Positions 16,148-24,558 of a DNA stretch of 38,159 nt are shown piece after piece (the stretch's first letter is position 1; every line of letters starts with the position of its first letter). The DNA comes from an uncultured Desulfuromonadales bacterium (GTDB lineage: Bacteria > Desulfobacterota > Desulfuromonadia > Desulfuromonadales > Geopsychrobacteraceae). The DNA lies in contig CAMYNC010000041.1 in the NCBI GenBank assembly GCA_947259685.1, positions 1 through 38,159 of the forward strand, read 5' to 3'. The position numbers were made by a program, and so were the translations under genes. Under the pieces are notes generated by a model that did not search any database, was not told the origin of the DNA, and saw nothing but the letters and a program-made list of their open reading frames with translations.

Positions 16148-17284
16148 ATGCCGGATAGCCTGGCCAACAAATATCAACTGAACGCAATTGAGCAGGGCTA
16201 TTGCGTGATATTCAGCGGAAACTGGCGTTTTGAAGATGGGATTCCCGAAGCAGAATCACTGCTACAAAAGATCCTGAGTACTCCTGACTGCCGACAACTC
16301 AAATTTGACTGCCTCCAGCTCGGGAAATGGGATACCGGATTGATGACCTTTATGATCCGTCTGTTGGCCGATTGTAAGGAACAACAGATTGAGGTCGATC
16401 AATCAGGTTTGCCTGGCGGCGTGCAAAAACTGCTCACACTTGCCCACGCCGTTCCTGAGCGAAAATGCGCCAGACGCCCCATGCTCGGCCTGCCGATCTT
16501 GACCAGGGTTGGCAATGTCACCATCGAAATCCATCGGCATTGGAGCGACCTGCTTTCTTTTATTGGCCAGGTGTTTTCCGCGTTCGGCAACATGTTGCGT
16601 GGCCGGGCACGCTTTCGTCGTTCCGATCTGCTCTATCAGATCGAGTGTGCCGGACCCATGGCGTTGGTTATTATTACCCTGATCAGCACCCTGGTCGGGA
16701 TGATTCTGGCCTTTGTCGGCGCGGTCCAGCTACGCCTGTTCGGTGCCCAGATATTTATAGCCAACCTGGTTGGCCTCGGCATGGCCCGCGAGATGGGCGC
16801 GATGATGACGGCGATCATCATGGCCGGTCGTACCGGGGCGGCCTACGCTGCCCAACTCGGTACCATGCAGGTCAACGAGGAGATCGATGCCTTAAAAACC
16901 ATGGGAATTTCACCGATCGAATTCCTGGTGCTGCCACGCTTGCTGGCACTTTCCATCACCATGCCCCTGCTCTGTGTCTACGCTGATTTCATGGGGATTC
17001 TAGGCGGCGCGGTGGTCAGTGCGACAATGCTCGACATTTCTTTTTTTCAATATTTTCAGCAGGTTCAGACTGCTGTTCCACTCAAGCATTTCATTATCGG
17101 CATCGTAAAAGCCGTTATTTTCGGCGTGCTGGTGGCAACCGCCGGCTGTTTCCGCGGCATGCAATGCGGGCGCAGCGCTTCAGCGGTCGGTTTCGCAGCA
17201 ACCAAAGCGGTGGTTACATCCATTGTTCTGATTGTAGTTGCTGATGCCATCATCACCATCGTCTGTCAAATTCTGGGAGTGTAA
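16148..17284 (+). CDS. MlaE-type ABC permease with N-terminal STAS-like domain
   Basis: A 378-residue inner-membrane permease of an MCE lipid-transport system, which moves phospholipids or other hydrophobic molecules between inner and outer membranes. Residues 1 to about 105 look like a STAS (MlaB-like) domain fused to the permease, so the separate MlaB subunit is not needed. The MlaE part (about 120-378) has five or so membrane segments and the family motif AGRTGAAYAAQLGTMQVNEEIDAL at about 227-250. GGGA lies about ten bases before the ATG. The ATPase gene begins one base after the stop codon, and MlaD and a PqiC-like lipoprotein complete the operon. The substrate is not evident. Confidence 0.9.
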   Translation: MPDSLANKYQLNAIEQGYCVIFSGNWRFEDGIPEAESLLQKILSTPDCRQLKFDCLQLGKWDTGLMTFMIRLLADCKEQQIEVDQSGLPGGVQKLLTLAHAVPERKCARRPMLGLPILTRVGNVTIEIHRHWSDLLSFIGQVFSAFGNMLRGRARFRRSDLLYQIECAGPMALVIITLISTLVGMILAFVGAVQLRLFGAQIFIANLVGLGMAREMGAMMTAIIMAGRTGAAYAAQLGTMQVNEEIDALKTMGISPIEFLVLPRLLALSITMPLLCVYADFMGILGGAVVSATMLDISFFQYFQQVQTAVPLKHFIIGIVKAVIFGVLVATAGCFRGMQCGRSASAVGFAATKAVVTSIVLIVVADAIITIVCQILGV

Positions 17285-17285
17285 A

Positions 17286-18035
17286 ATGGCCGATCAGGCT
17301 CACCTCGATATCAGCAATCTGACCATGGCCTATGGAGAGGTTATTATTCAACACGACCTGAATTTCACCGTTCAGCATGGCGAGATTTTTATCATTATGG
17401 GGGGCAGTGGCTGCGGCAAAAGCACGTTGCTGCGCCACCTGATTGGTCTTATGGAACCAGCCAAAGGCACCATTCTGGTCGAAGGAACCAATCTCTGGGA
17501 GACCAGTATTGAAGAACGCAATAAAATCATCAGCCGCTCCGGCGTCCTCTACCAGGGCGGAGCGTTATGGAGTTCGATGACCCTGGCAGAGAATCTGGAA
17601 CTGCCGCTGATGGAATATTCCGACCTGTCGTTAAAACAGATCAGCGAGGTGATCTCCTACAAACTGTCCCTGGTCGGCTTGGCCGGATTTGAGGATTACT
17701 ATCCTTCGGAAATCAGCGGCGGCATGCAGAAACGAGCCGGTCTGGCCAGAGCAATGGTACGAGATCCGGATATTTTGTTTTTCGATGAGCCTTCGGCCGG
17801 CCTTGATCCGGTCAGCGCCCGCTTGCTGGACGATCTGATCCTTGAGCTGCGTGACAGCTTGGAGGCGACCATTGTCATCGTTACCCATGAGTTGGCGAGT
17901 ATTTTTGCCGTCGGCGATAATTCGGTTTTTCTCGACCCCGACAGCAAAACAATGATCGCTCAAGGTTCGCCCAAAGAGCTGCTGGAAACCTGCCAGGATC
18001 CGCGCGTGCAGAGGTTTCTGACCCGGGCCGCCTAG
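17286..18035 (+). CDS. MlaF-type ABC transporter ATPase
   Basis: A 249-residue ATP-binding subunit of the MCE transporter. Walker A is GGSGCGKST (39-47), the signature motif is ISGGMQKRAGLARAM near 140-154, Walker B is ILFFDEPSAGLDP near 160-172, and the switch His is in IVTHE near 198. The ISGGMxKR form of the signature is typical of MlaF/Mkl ATPases. The ATG at 17286 begins one base after the permease stop; longer readings from 17238 run into the permease gene and are unlikely. The 116 bp before the mlaD-like gene hold no gene or clear terminator. Confidence 0.93.
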   Translation: MADQAHLDISNLTMAYGEVIIQHDLNFTVQHGEIFIIMGGSGCGKSTLLRHLIGLMEPAKGTILVEGTNLWETSIEERNKIISRSGVLYQGGALWSSMTLAENLELPLMEYSDLSLKQISEVISYKLSLVGLAGFEDYYPSEISGGMQKRAGLARAMVRDPDILFFDEPSAGLDPVSARLLDDLILELRDSLEATIVIVTHELASIFAVGDNSVFLDPDSKTMIAQGSPKELLETCQDPRVQRFLTRAA

Positions 18036-18151
18036 GTAAGTTAGCGATCTGTCCTTCAGCAGCGGAGTACCAGGGATCAATCGCCTTTAAGCCAGGAATT
18101 AACTCCAAGATGGCAAATTGCTGACATCTTGAACTTTGTTATGAGGCCAAT

Positions 18152-19186
18152 ATGTACAGGCGAAAACGTATCGACCCGCGGGTCATTGGCAGCTTTGTCG
18201 TCGGAGCCATTCTTCTCAGTGTCGCTGGATTGATATTTTTCGGGCCGGGCGGCCTGTTTTCAGAAACGCGCATGTACGTGCTGCATTTTGATCGATCGGT
18301 CAAGGGCCTGAACGTCGGCTCGCCGGTGCGGTTTCGTGGGGTTAAAATCGGCCAGGTCAAAGATATCAACGTGCGGCTTCGGCCAACCGACTTTCAATTC
18401 CACATCCCGGTGGTGATTGAAATAGAACCGACCCGAATTGAGACGGATGGCGGCAAACAAAGCTTTCTGGAATCCATTAAAACCTCCATGGAAGGCGACG
18501 ACCCGATTCAGCCATTGGTGGAAAAAGGCCTGCGGGCACAATTAGAACTAGACAGCCTGGTCACCGGGCAACTCTATGTCAATTTCGACATGCATCCTGA
18601 CAAACCGGCCAATCTGACCGGCTACAGTACCGAATATCCGGAGCTCCCCACCATCGGCTCCAGACTGGGAGAGTTGACCAAAACCTTTGAAGATCTGCCC
18701 CTGAAAGAGCTGGCCAACAAGCTGATCAACTCTGCCGATGGTTTTGAACGGGTGATCACCTCTCCCAGCCTGCACAGCGGTCTGGCGCAATTTGACCAAA
18801 CCGCAACCAACCTGAATCAGTTACTGGAAAATCTCAATACCCAACTAATTCCGCTGGCTAAATCCCTGCGCCTGACGCTTGAGGAAACCAGGAACATGAT
18901 CGGCCATATGGACAGCAAAATCGATCCGCTAAGCCAGGATATTCAAACCGCCAAAGGTTCCTTCCAGAAGGCGCTTGACAAGTTTTCTGCAGCGGCTGAA
19001 AAAACCACCACCACTATGGAACAGATTCAGACACTCACATCTGATGACTCACGTTTGCAGCAGCAGCTGTCCTTCACGCTTCAGGAGATGAATAACGCTG
19101 CCCGTTCGGTGCGCTATCTGAGTTCTGAAATTGAGCGGGATCCACAAATACTTTTGCGCGGCAGAGCGAATGGAGGCAGTAAATGA
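18152..19186 (+). CDS. MlaD/MCE family substrate-binding protein
   Basis: A 344-residue MCE protein: one N-terminal membrane anchor (about 12-34), then a single MCE domain (about 40-120, beginning YVLHFDRSVKGLNVGSPVRFRGVKIG). A long, mostly helical tail (about 165-335) follows, with heptad-like spacing. Such proteins form hexameric rings in the periplasm that hold or channel lipid. The long tail resembles PqiB/YebT or mycobacterial Mce proteins more than the short E. coli MlaD, and could form a needle-like tunnel reaching across the periplasm (inference). Its stop overlaps the lipoprotein gene by four bases. Confidence 0.91.
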   Translation: MYRRKRIDPRVIGSFVVGAILLSVAGLIFFGPGGLFSETRMYVLHFDRSVKGLNVGSPVRFRGVKIGQVKDINVRLRPTDFQFHIPVVIEIEPTRIETDGGKQSFLESIKTSMEGDDPIQPLVEKGLRAQLELDSLVTGQLYVNFDMHPDKPANLTGYSTEYPELPTIGSRLGELTKTFEDLPLKELANKLINSADGFERVITSPSLHSGLAQFDQTATNLNQLLENLNTQLIPLAKSLRLTLEETRNMIGHMDSKIDPLSQDIQTAKGSFQKALDKFSAAAEKTTTTMEQIQTLTSDDSRLQQQLSFTLQEMNNAARSVRYLSSEIERDPQILLRGRANGGSK

Positions 19187-19770
19187 AATTCCTTCCCGCC
19201 TTGACGTTGCTGCTGATTTGCAGTGCCTGCATTCAACTCGGCAACACCCCCCAACCGGCCCGTTACTACCTGTTGGCGCCTCAGGAAAGCAACGAACAGA
19301 GGATCACGGCAGAGAACCTGACTCTGGCTCTGGGGCCGATTTTCTTCCCCCCCTATCTCGATCGCCCTCAGCTGGTGACCCGCAACAACCGCAATGAAAT
19401 CGTCGTTGCCGAATTTGATCGCTGGGCTGAACCCTTACAGGACAACCTGATGCGGGTTCTCAAAGAAAACCTGTCGCGCAACCTCCAGGGCATCAGCGTC
19501 AGCGACTATCCCTGGCAGCCGACTAATGAACAAGGTTTTGCGTTGCAATTGATTCTCAACCAGTTCGACGGCGTGCTTGGCCAACATACTGTGGTCGATA
19601 TCCGCTGGTCGTTACAGAACCCCCTGAACAACCAGGAACTGGATCGCGGCCACTTCGTTTCCCGCCTGGAAATCGGCAACAGCCATCAGGAACTGGTGAC
19701 CAGCTTGAACAAATCACTCAATCAGTTCAGCTACCAAATTGCCAAAGCGGTTGCCAAACAGCTGAACTAA
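19183..19770 (+). CDS. PqiC-like ABC transport auxiliary lipoprotein
   Basis: A 195-residue protein of the PqiC (formerly DUF330) family, usually an outer-membrane lipoprotein that docks MCE tunnels. The signal peptide ends LLICSAC; Cys16 is the probable lipidated residue, although the -3 position is Cys rather than the usual Leu. The family pattern RYYLLAP (about 27-33), then LALGPIFFPPYLDRPQLVTR (about 47-66) and EFDRWAEPL (about 73-81) is clear. It overlaps the MCE gene by ATGA, so it is part of the same operon. Its presence, and the lack of an MlaC-like carrier, point to a Pqi/Let-type tunnel rather than a shuttle mechanism. Confidence 0.88.
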   Translation: MKFLPALTLLLICSACIQLGNTPQPARYYLLAPQESNEQRITAENLTLALGPIFFPPYLDRPQLVTRNNRNEIVVAEFDRWAEPLQDNLMRVLKENLSRNLQGISVSDYPWQPTNEQGFALQLILNQFDGVLGQHTVVDIRWSLQNPLNNQELDRGHFVSRLEIGNSHQELVTSLNKSLNQFSYQIAKAVAKQLN

Positions 19771-19771
19771 A

Positions 19772-19803
19772 AAACGGGAGGCAGCCGTAGCTACCTCCCG
19801 TTT
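19772..19803. terminator. Bidirectional terminator between MCE operon and phosphohexomutase
   Basis: A 10-bp perfect stem AAACGGGAGG (19772-19781) / CCTCCCGTTT (19794-19803) begins immediately after the lipoprotein stop. It has a 12-base loop, and A and T flank the arms, so it can serve both convergent units. Confidence 0.85.
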
Positions 19804-19825
19804 GAATCACCTGAACAGTTTCATC

Positions 19826-21247
19826 TCAGCCCATAATAAAGGCTTCGCCTGCTTTCAGCAGGTCTTCCAGCGCAGCAGCGGTGCTGGCTTCACCATAAAG
19901 GCGCACCACCGGCTCGGTTCCCGATTTACGGAACAGCATCCAACTCCCATCGTCGAACAAGTATTTATTGCCGTCAATCCGGATAATCTCCTTGATCTTT
20001 CGTCCACCGATCTGTTCGGGCGGGTTGGCCAATTTTTCCGGCAAGGCCGCTTCCAATTCCGGGGATAGCCGCAGGTTGATCCGCCGAGTATAGATTTCCC
20101 CCACCCGGGCATAGAGATCAGTCAGCAATTGCCGCAGAGTGCGCCTTTCTACCGCGACCATTTCAGCCACCAGCAGACAGGCGAGGATGCCGTCCTTTTC
20201 AGGCACATGCCCCTGAATACTCAGCCCGGCGCTCTCTTCGCCACCGATGAGGATTTTGTTATCCCTGATATATTCACCGATATATTTGAAGCCGACCGGT
20301 GTTTCATAAACCTCGACTCCGTGATGAGCAGCGACCGCATCGATCAGAGCCGAAGTCGCCACGCTGCGGGCGGCGTTGCCGCGCATCCCTTTCCGGCGGA
20401 TCATGTAATCGAACAGCAGGGCGAGAATGTAATTCGGCTCAATATAGCTGCCATCGGCATCGACGATACCGAAACGATCTGCGTCACCATCGGTGGCAAC
20501 CCCCAGAGCGATAGAATCATCCTGTTTGATCAGCTCAATAAAATCTGGGATATGCTCTTCAGCCGGCTCCGGCGGCTCACCACCGAAATACGGGTCGAGA
20601 TGTTCGTTGATTTTAACCACCTTAACCCCGGCCTCTTCTAAAATCGTATCGATATAGTCGCGCCCCGAACCGTAGAGCGGATTCACCGCGATCGTCATCC
20701 CCGAGTCGGCGATCGCCTTGAAGTCGATCAGCCGATGCAGGGTTTTAAAATATTCCTCCCGCGGATCAATTTTCTCAAACAACCCCTTCTTCGCAGCCTG
20801 GTCAAGAGGCATATCCTTGAAAACCACTTCACCAAGCATTTCATTGGCGCGCTTTTCGATATCGTTGGTCGTTTCCGGCAACGCGGGTCCGCCCCAGGCG
20901 GGCGAAAACTTGATACCGTTGTAATCATAGGGATTGTGGCTGGCGGTAAAATTTATGGCGCCAGCGGTGCCACGCCGTAACAATTCGTGAGCGATTACCG
21001 GAGTTGGCGTGTCCCGGACACAAAGATAGGCTTTGACCCCCGCTCCTGCCAGCACTCTGACGGTTTCACGAGCAAAATCCTGCCCCATAAAACGGGCATC
21101 GTAGCCAACCACCAAGCCTTTATCTGCAAGTCCTTCAGCGCGTAAATGATCAGCGATCGCCTGGCTGACAACCCGCACATTATCCAGAGTAAAGTCCTCA
21201 CATAAAATCCCACGCCAACCGGAAGTTCCAAATTTGATTCGATACAT
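19826..21247 (-). CDS. Phosphoglucomutase/phosphomannomutase family protein
   Basis: A 473-residue alpha-D-phosphohexomutase that interconverts hexose 1- and 6-phosphates for cell-surface sugar or glycogen metabolism. All four conserved loops are seen: the phosphoserine loop TASHNP (Ser103), the metal loop DGDADRFG near 230, the sugar-specificity loop GGEESAGLS near 325, and the phosphate-binding loop FRKSGTEPVVRLYGE near 445. The start at 21247 was chosen because GGGAGG lies close upstream and the protein then begins with the usual YRIKFGTSGWRG. GEESAG rather than GEMSGH favours glucose-type substrates, but this is not decisive. It converges on the MCE operon with a shared terminator. Confidence 0.92.
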   Translation of the reverse strand: MYRIKFGTSGWRGILCEDFTLDNVRVVSQAIADHLRAEGLADKGLVVGYDARFMGQDFARETVRVLAGAGVKAYLCVRDTPTPVIAHELLRRGTAGAINFTASHNPYDYNGIKFSPAWGGPALPETTNDIEKRANEMLGEVVFKDMPLDQAAKKGLFEKIDPREEYFKTLHRLIDFKAIADSGMTIAVNPLYGSGRDYIDTILEEAGVKVVKINEHLDPYFGGEPPEPAEEHIPDFIELIKQDDSIALGVATDGDADRFGIVDADGSYIEPNYILALLFDYMIRRKGMRGNAARSVATSALIDAVAAHHGVEVYETPVGFKYIGEYIRDNKILIGGEESAGLSIQGHVPEKDGILACLLVAEMVAVERRTLRQLLTDLYARVGEIYTRRINLRLSPELEAALPEKLANPPEQIGGRKIKEIIRIDGNKYLFDDGSWMLFRKSGTEPVVRLYGEASTAAALEDLLKAGEAFIMG

Positions 21248-21365
21248 CGAATCCTCCCTGACAGTAATCCTGCTGAAAAAATCAATTGAGTATAGTTGAA
21301 AGGTTAAATAATAGCACAGGCTGCAGGCCAACGCCGTTCAAAAGAACCGGAGAAAATGTATAGCA

Positions 21366-21662
21366 CTAATCGTCAAATTCTGGCGCCGGATAGCTGGGCA
21401 GGTCGACAACGTAAGGGCAATCAGCCGGGAGAATACCGGCCTCGAGCAGTTCAGGTGTCAAGCGCGCACAATCCGGGTGCAATTGGTCGCGCTGATGATA
21501 AATATTGCAGGAATTATCGCCTGTATCCAGATGCGGACAAGGTGTTTGGGTGTAAAAAATCTTGCCACGGTAATCGAGCTTTTCGTAGCAACAGCGACCG
21601 CAACGTTGACAGATTGCTTCCCATTGGCTAGAGCCGGGACTTGAATTAAGCGGATCTTTCAT
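21366..21662 (-). CDS. YkgJ family cysteine-cluster protein
   Basis: A 98-residue protein of the YkgJ/UPF0153 zinc- or iron-binding family. The conserved cysteines are present: CQRCGRCC near residues 18-25, then TPCPHLD near 40, SCNIYHQR near 51 and HPDC near 62. The order CxxCGxCC ... CPxL ... CxIY ... RPxxC is the family's usual signature. The function is unknown; a metal-cluster or methylation-related role has been proposed for relatives. The start at 21662 has AGG at proper spacing, while a second ATG six bases earlier is too close to it. Its neighbour 70 bp away on the other strand also encodes a small cysteine-rich protein. Confidence 0.82.
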   Translation of the reverse strand: MKDPLNSSPGSSQWEAICQRCGRCCYEKLDYRGKIFYTQTPCPHLDTGDNSCNIYHQRDQLHPDCARLTPELLEAGILPADCPYVVDLPSYPAPEFDD

Positions 21663-21731
21663 GAACATAACCTACAGGAATTCAGTTGTTCCGGTCAATC
21701 AATCTCCCTGTCGCCAGGGCTGAAAAAACCG

Positions 21732-21760
21732 TTGACTCCACAGGTGAAATTCGTTATTAA
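21732..21760 (+). promoter_or_regulatory. Near-consensus sigma-70 promoter for the PxxKW gene
   Basis: TTGACT (21732-21737), a 17-base spacer, then TATTAA (21755-21760). Transcription would start near 21767 and leave a leader of about 42 bases, which holds a strong ribosome binding site (GGAGG). Confidence 0.75.
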
Positions 21761-21808
21761 TACGCGTTCTGAACCTGAATCAAAGCATCAAGCTAGGAGG
21801 ATAGCAAC

Positions 21809-22093
21809 ATGCAGTGCCAAACTGTACTCCCCGGTACCGAGTGTACTTTCTGGAAAAAAACCGGTTGTTCCGCTGACGGCGGCAGCTGCCAAGTGGTTAT
21901 CGAAGAATGTCAGGGCTGCGAGCGGATCGCCAAAGGCAGCATCGGCGATGTCTGCAGCGCCTACCCCAGCCCAACGATTAAATGGGCTGCCGGCCTCTGC
22001 AACTTCGCGACCCACAAAAAGATTGACATCAAGTCTGATGACGTTCGCGTCAACCCGCTTAAAGCTGCCAAACGGGCTGCTGCTGGCAAGTAG
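21809..22093 (+). CDS. PxxKW family cysteine-rich protein
   Basis: A 94-residue protein with nine cysteines and the sequence PTIKW at about residues 55-59, matching the PxxKW family. That family is found mainly in Geobacter, Desulfuromonas and related deltaproteobacteria and has no known function. Cysteines occur as GTECTFWKKTGC, SCQVVIEECQGC and DVCSAY; they could bind a metal or form a redox site, but no standard cluster motif is present. The C-terminus is a basic Lys/Ala-rich tail. It has a near-consensus promoter, a GGAGG ribosome binding site eight bases before the ATG and its own strong terminator, so it is a single-gene, probably highly expressed unit. Confidence 0.85.
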   Translation: MQCQTVLPGTECTFWKKTGCSADGGSCQVVIEECQGCERIAKGSIGDVCSAYPSPTIKWAAGLCNFATHKKIDIKSDDVRVNPLKAAKRAAAGK

Positions 22094-22121
22094 TAACTAG
22101 CCAGAACGACCCAGGATTAAT

Positions 22122-22156
22122 AAAAAAGGCTGCCGGGAAAACCGGCAGCCTTTTTT
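22122..22156. terminator. Strong bidirectional terminator
   Basis: A 15-bp perfect stem including six A and six T: AAAAAAGGCTGCCGG (22122-22136), loop GAAAA, CCGGCAGCCTTTTTT (22142-22156). It ends the PxxKW gene on the plus strand and the antiporter on the minus strand. Confidence 0.93.
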
Positions 22157-22161
22157 ATTAA

Positions 22162-24126
22162 CTATTTCTCCGCAGCAGCGATTCCCTTGATTGCTGTGCG
22201 CTGCGCCAGATTTCCGATCACTGCAAGCAAATCTCCAGAACTAAATACAAATTCAGCGGGCGGATTGGAAATGAACTCCCCCTGGCGCAATACGCCGACA
22301 ATCGATGCGCCGGTATGTTTGCGAATATCAAGCTCGCGCAGACTCTTTCCGACTAACAAGCTTTCCTCTCCCAACCGCTGCCAGGTCAACTCAAGCAGTT
22401 CACGAGCATTTTTCAGCAGACGGATTTCACGATTGCCTTCCTGAGAGGAAAAATTGGAATGATAATGCTCCCGGCGAATTTTATCGGTAAAAGTCTGAAT
22501 GATCGGAATCGGCATTTTCAGATTGATCAACGCTTGCCGCGCGATCTCCAGGCCAGCTTCAAGCTCAGGCAGGATAACCATGTAAACGCCATCGTTATAT
22601 AATTCGTTCAGTTGTTCCATCCCTTCGGCGCGCACAACCATATTCAGTTCGGGAAATCTGCTATGCACGTAGCGAACAATCGTCTCAGTGGTGGTTATAT
22701 GCGGGATGGTGATCAGCAGCTGTTGCGCCTCTTCAAGCTGTGCTGCTTCGAGGACCACATCCTGACTGGCATCCCCGTAGATAGCAGGGAATCCTAGTCT
22801 TTTACAATCCTCGATCAGCCGATGACTTAACTCGATGATAACAAAAGGCACCTCAAGTTGCGCCAGGACCTGGGCGATATGTTGACCAACTCGCCCACCG
22901 CCAGCGATAACGATATGGTTGTGCAGTCCTTCTTTCGGCAGGTTGACCGTTTCCAAAGCATCACGCTTGAAATACCGCTGCTTCAATCCATATAAGGGGG
23001 CAGTCAAACTGGATACCAGTGGCGTGATCAGCATACTGATGATCGTCGCCGAGAGGATGAACGCATGCTGTTCGTTGTTGAGAAACCCGCCGGAAAAACC
23101 GATCTGCCCAAGCACGAACGAGAACTCGCCAATCTGAAACATTCCCAAGCCGACCGCCAAGGGCACGACATTGCCATAACCGAAACCACGGGCAATTGCT
23201 GCCATCAGCAGCCCCTTACCGAGGCAAACCAACAGCACCAGTTCGAGGACCTCCAAGCCGTTGGTAAAAAGGAAGCCGGGGTCAAGCAACATGCCGACCG
23301 AAGTAAAGAAGAGGAGTCCGAACAAATCACGCAGTGGAATGATATCGCTGAGAGCCTGGTGGCCGTAATCGGATTCGCTCAACACCATTCCGGCAACAAA
23401 AGCCCCAAAGGCAAAGGACAAACCGACCAGATAGGTGGCATAGCCGACCCCCAAGCCGATTGCGGTAATCGTCAGGACAAACAGCTCGCGGGAATTCCAA
23501 CGCGCCACCCTGGCCAACAACCAAGGAAGAATTCGGGTGCCGAGGAAAAACATCAACACCAGGAAGACAACCGATTTAATCGCAGCTATGCCGAGCATCG
23601 GCAGCCCGGTTTGCGGATTGGACAGCTGCGGCAGCATAATCAGTAGCGGTACCACGGCTAAATCCTGAACGATCAGAATACCGATCATCACCCGGCTCGA
23701 CAGGGTTCCCATCATCCCCTGGTTCATCAGGGTTTTCAAGATAACCATGGTGCTCGACAGCGACACCAGTCCACCAAGCCAGAGCGCAGGCACGGTGTCC
23801 CAACCGAGCCAGCGGCCGATCAGAAAACCATAACCGATGGTCAGTAGGATCTGCAGCGGCGCACCAATCAAGGCCACATATCTTACCGGTTTGAGCTCCT
23901 TAAGGGAAAACTCCAAGCCCAAGGCAAACAGCAGCAGCGCGACCCCGATTTCCGCCAGTTTCTCAATCTCATGAACATCGGAGACGGTCGCCCCGGCAGA
24001 GAAAGGGCCAACAGCAACCCCGGCCAAAATGTATCCCAGGATCAATGGTTGGCGCAGTTTCTGGGCGAGTAGGCCACCTAAAAGAGCAGCAACAACGATA
24101 ATGACGATATCAGCAGCTATTCCCAT
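22162..24126 (-). CDS. CPA2 family cation:proton antiporter with TrkA domains (KefB/YbaL-like)
   Basis: A 654-residue inner-membrane transporter. Residues 1 to about 380 form some twelve membrane segments of the sodium/proton exchanger fold. A cytosolic RCK/TrkA-N domain follows (about 395-520) with the nucleotide-binding motif [10 protein letters not shown] near 405, then a TrkA-C domain (about 560-648). This architecture belongs to the KefB/KefC/YbaL group, which exchange potassium or sodium for protons under nucleotide or glutathione control. No KefF/KefG-type ancillary oxidoreductase is adjacent. GAGAG lies upstream of the ATG at 24126. A possible 21-codon open frame ends nine bases before it, and a bidirectional terminator follows. 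Ion specificity is uncertain. Confidence 0.9.
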   Translation of the reverse strand: MGIAADIVIIVVAALLGGLLAQKLRQPLILGYILAGVAVGPFSAGATVSDVHEIEKLAEIGVALLLFALGLEFSLKELKPVRYVALIGAPLQILLTIGYGFLIGRWLGWDTVPALWLGGLVSLSSTMVILKTLMNQGMMGTLSSRVMIGILIVQDLAVVPLLIMLPQLSNPQTGLPMLGIAAIKSVVFLVLMFFLGTRILPWLLARVARWNSRELFVLTITAIGLGVGYATYLVGLSFAFGAFVAGMVLSESDYGHQALSDIIPLRDLFGLLFFTSVGMLLDPGFLFTNGLEVLELVLLVCLGKGLLMAAIARGFGYGNVVPLAVGLGMFQIGEFSFVLGQIGFSGGFLNNEQHAFILSATIISMLITPLVSSLTAPLYGLKQRYFKRDALETVNLPKEGLHNHIVIAGGGRVGQHIAQVLAQLEVPFVIIELSHRLIEDCKRLGFPAIYGDASQDVVLEAAQLEEAQQLLITIPHITTTETIVRYVHSRFPELNMVVRAEGMEQLNELYNDGVYMVILPELEAGLEIARQALINLKMPIPIIQTFTDKIRREHYHSNFSSQEGNREIRLLKNARELLELTWQRLGEESLLVGKSLRELDIRKHTGASIVGVLRQGEFISNPPAEFVFSSGDLLAVIGNLAQRTAIKGIAAAEK

Positions 24127-24135
24127 GCCAGACTC

Positions 24136-24201
24136 TCATGCAGCAAAACTTTTGACTCCCCGTCCTCGACTGAGTATTTCAGAAATCTCCATCATCAGCA
24201 T
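24136..24201 (-). CDS. Possible 21-residue leader peptide upstream of the antiporter
   Basis: A small open frame starting MLMMEISEIL and ending KSFAA. GAGG sits five bases before its ATG, and its stop lies nine bases before the antiporter start. The placement would allow translational coupling or attenuation. Its amino-acid composition shows no obvious regulatory run. A frame this short can arise by chance, so this is a weak call. Confidence 0.3.
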   Translation of the reverse strand: MLMMEISEILSRGRGVKSFAA

Positions 24202-24340
24202 AAAAGCCTCTGCTTTTTCCCTTAGATAGGACCATTTAGCAAGAAAACCCTGCGCGTTACAAAATCACATTACCTGGTTATCTACTTCGCTCCACCAATA
24301 AACAGATTACAGATAATCACCTCACGCCCGTTCGCGGATG

Positions 24341-24426
24341 CTCACTTGAGACGCAGTGAACGCAGAGAAACCGTAAGGCTTGATGATGGATCTTTCTCTG
24401 TGGGCTCTGCGTACTCTGCGTGAGAG
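24341..24426. repeat. Imperfect inverted repeat built of CGCAGAGAA / CTCTGCGT units
   Basis: A 30-base left arm (24341-24370, holding ACGCAGTGAACGCAGAGAAA) and a right arm (24393-24426, starting TTTCTCTG and holding CTCTGCGTACTCTGCGTGAG) are imperfect reverse complements separated by 22 bases. Each arm is itself two or three degenerate copies of an 8-10 base unit. Similar CTCTGCGT-type intergenic repeats recur in many bacterial genomes (recalled, not checked). It resembles a dispersed REP- or MITE-like element. Confidence 0.65.
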
Positions 24427-24558
24427 GCTTTTGCCTTTTGATTTTACGTTACCCAAAGGCAAGCAAGGTCTATAGTTGAGTAAAGTGGATAGCCAATTCA
24501 TAGTATTGATTACAACCTGCGGCCAACCTCTGATAAACGACTCGAGACTCCTAGAGCC

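Larger units (their letters stand above)
24127..24558. other. 432-bp intergenic region with no established gene
   Basis: Between the antiporter and lrgB, both on the minus strand. Apart from the short possible leader peptide next to the antiporter and the inverted repeat at 24341-24426, I see no coding frame with a ribosome binding site. The promoter of the antiporter probably lies in the half nearest that gene, but no convincing hexamers stood out. Confidence 0.6.

Noticed and set aside
23065..23646. A 193-codon open frame on the plus strand
   Set aside because: It is the shadow of the antiporter membrane domain; composition is Gln/His-rich as expected from reading hydrophobic codons in reverse.
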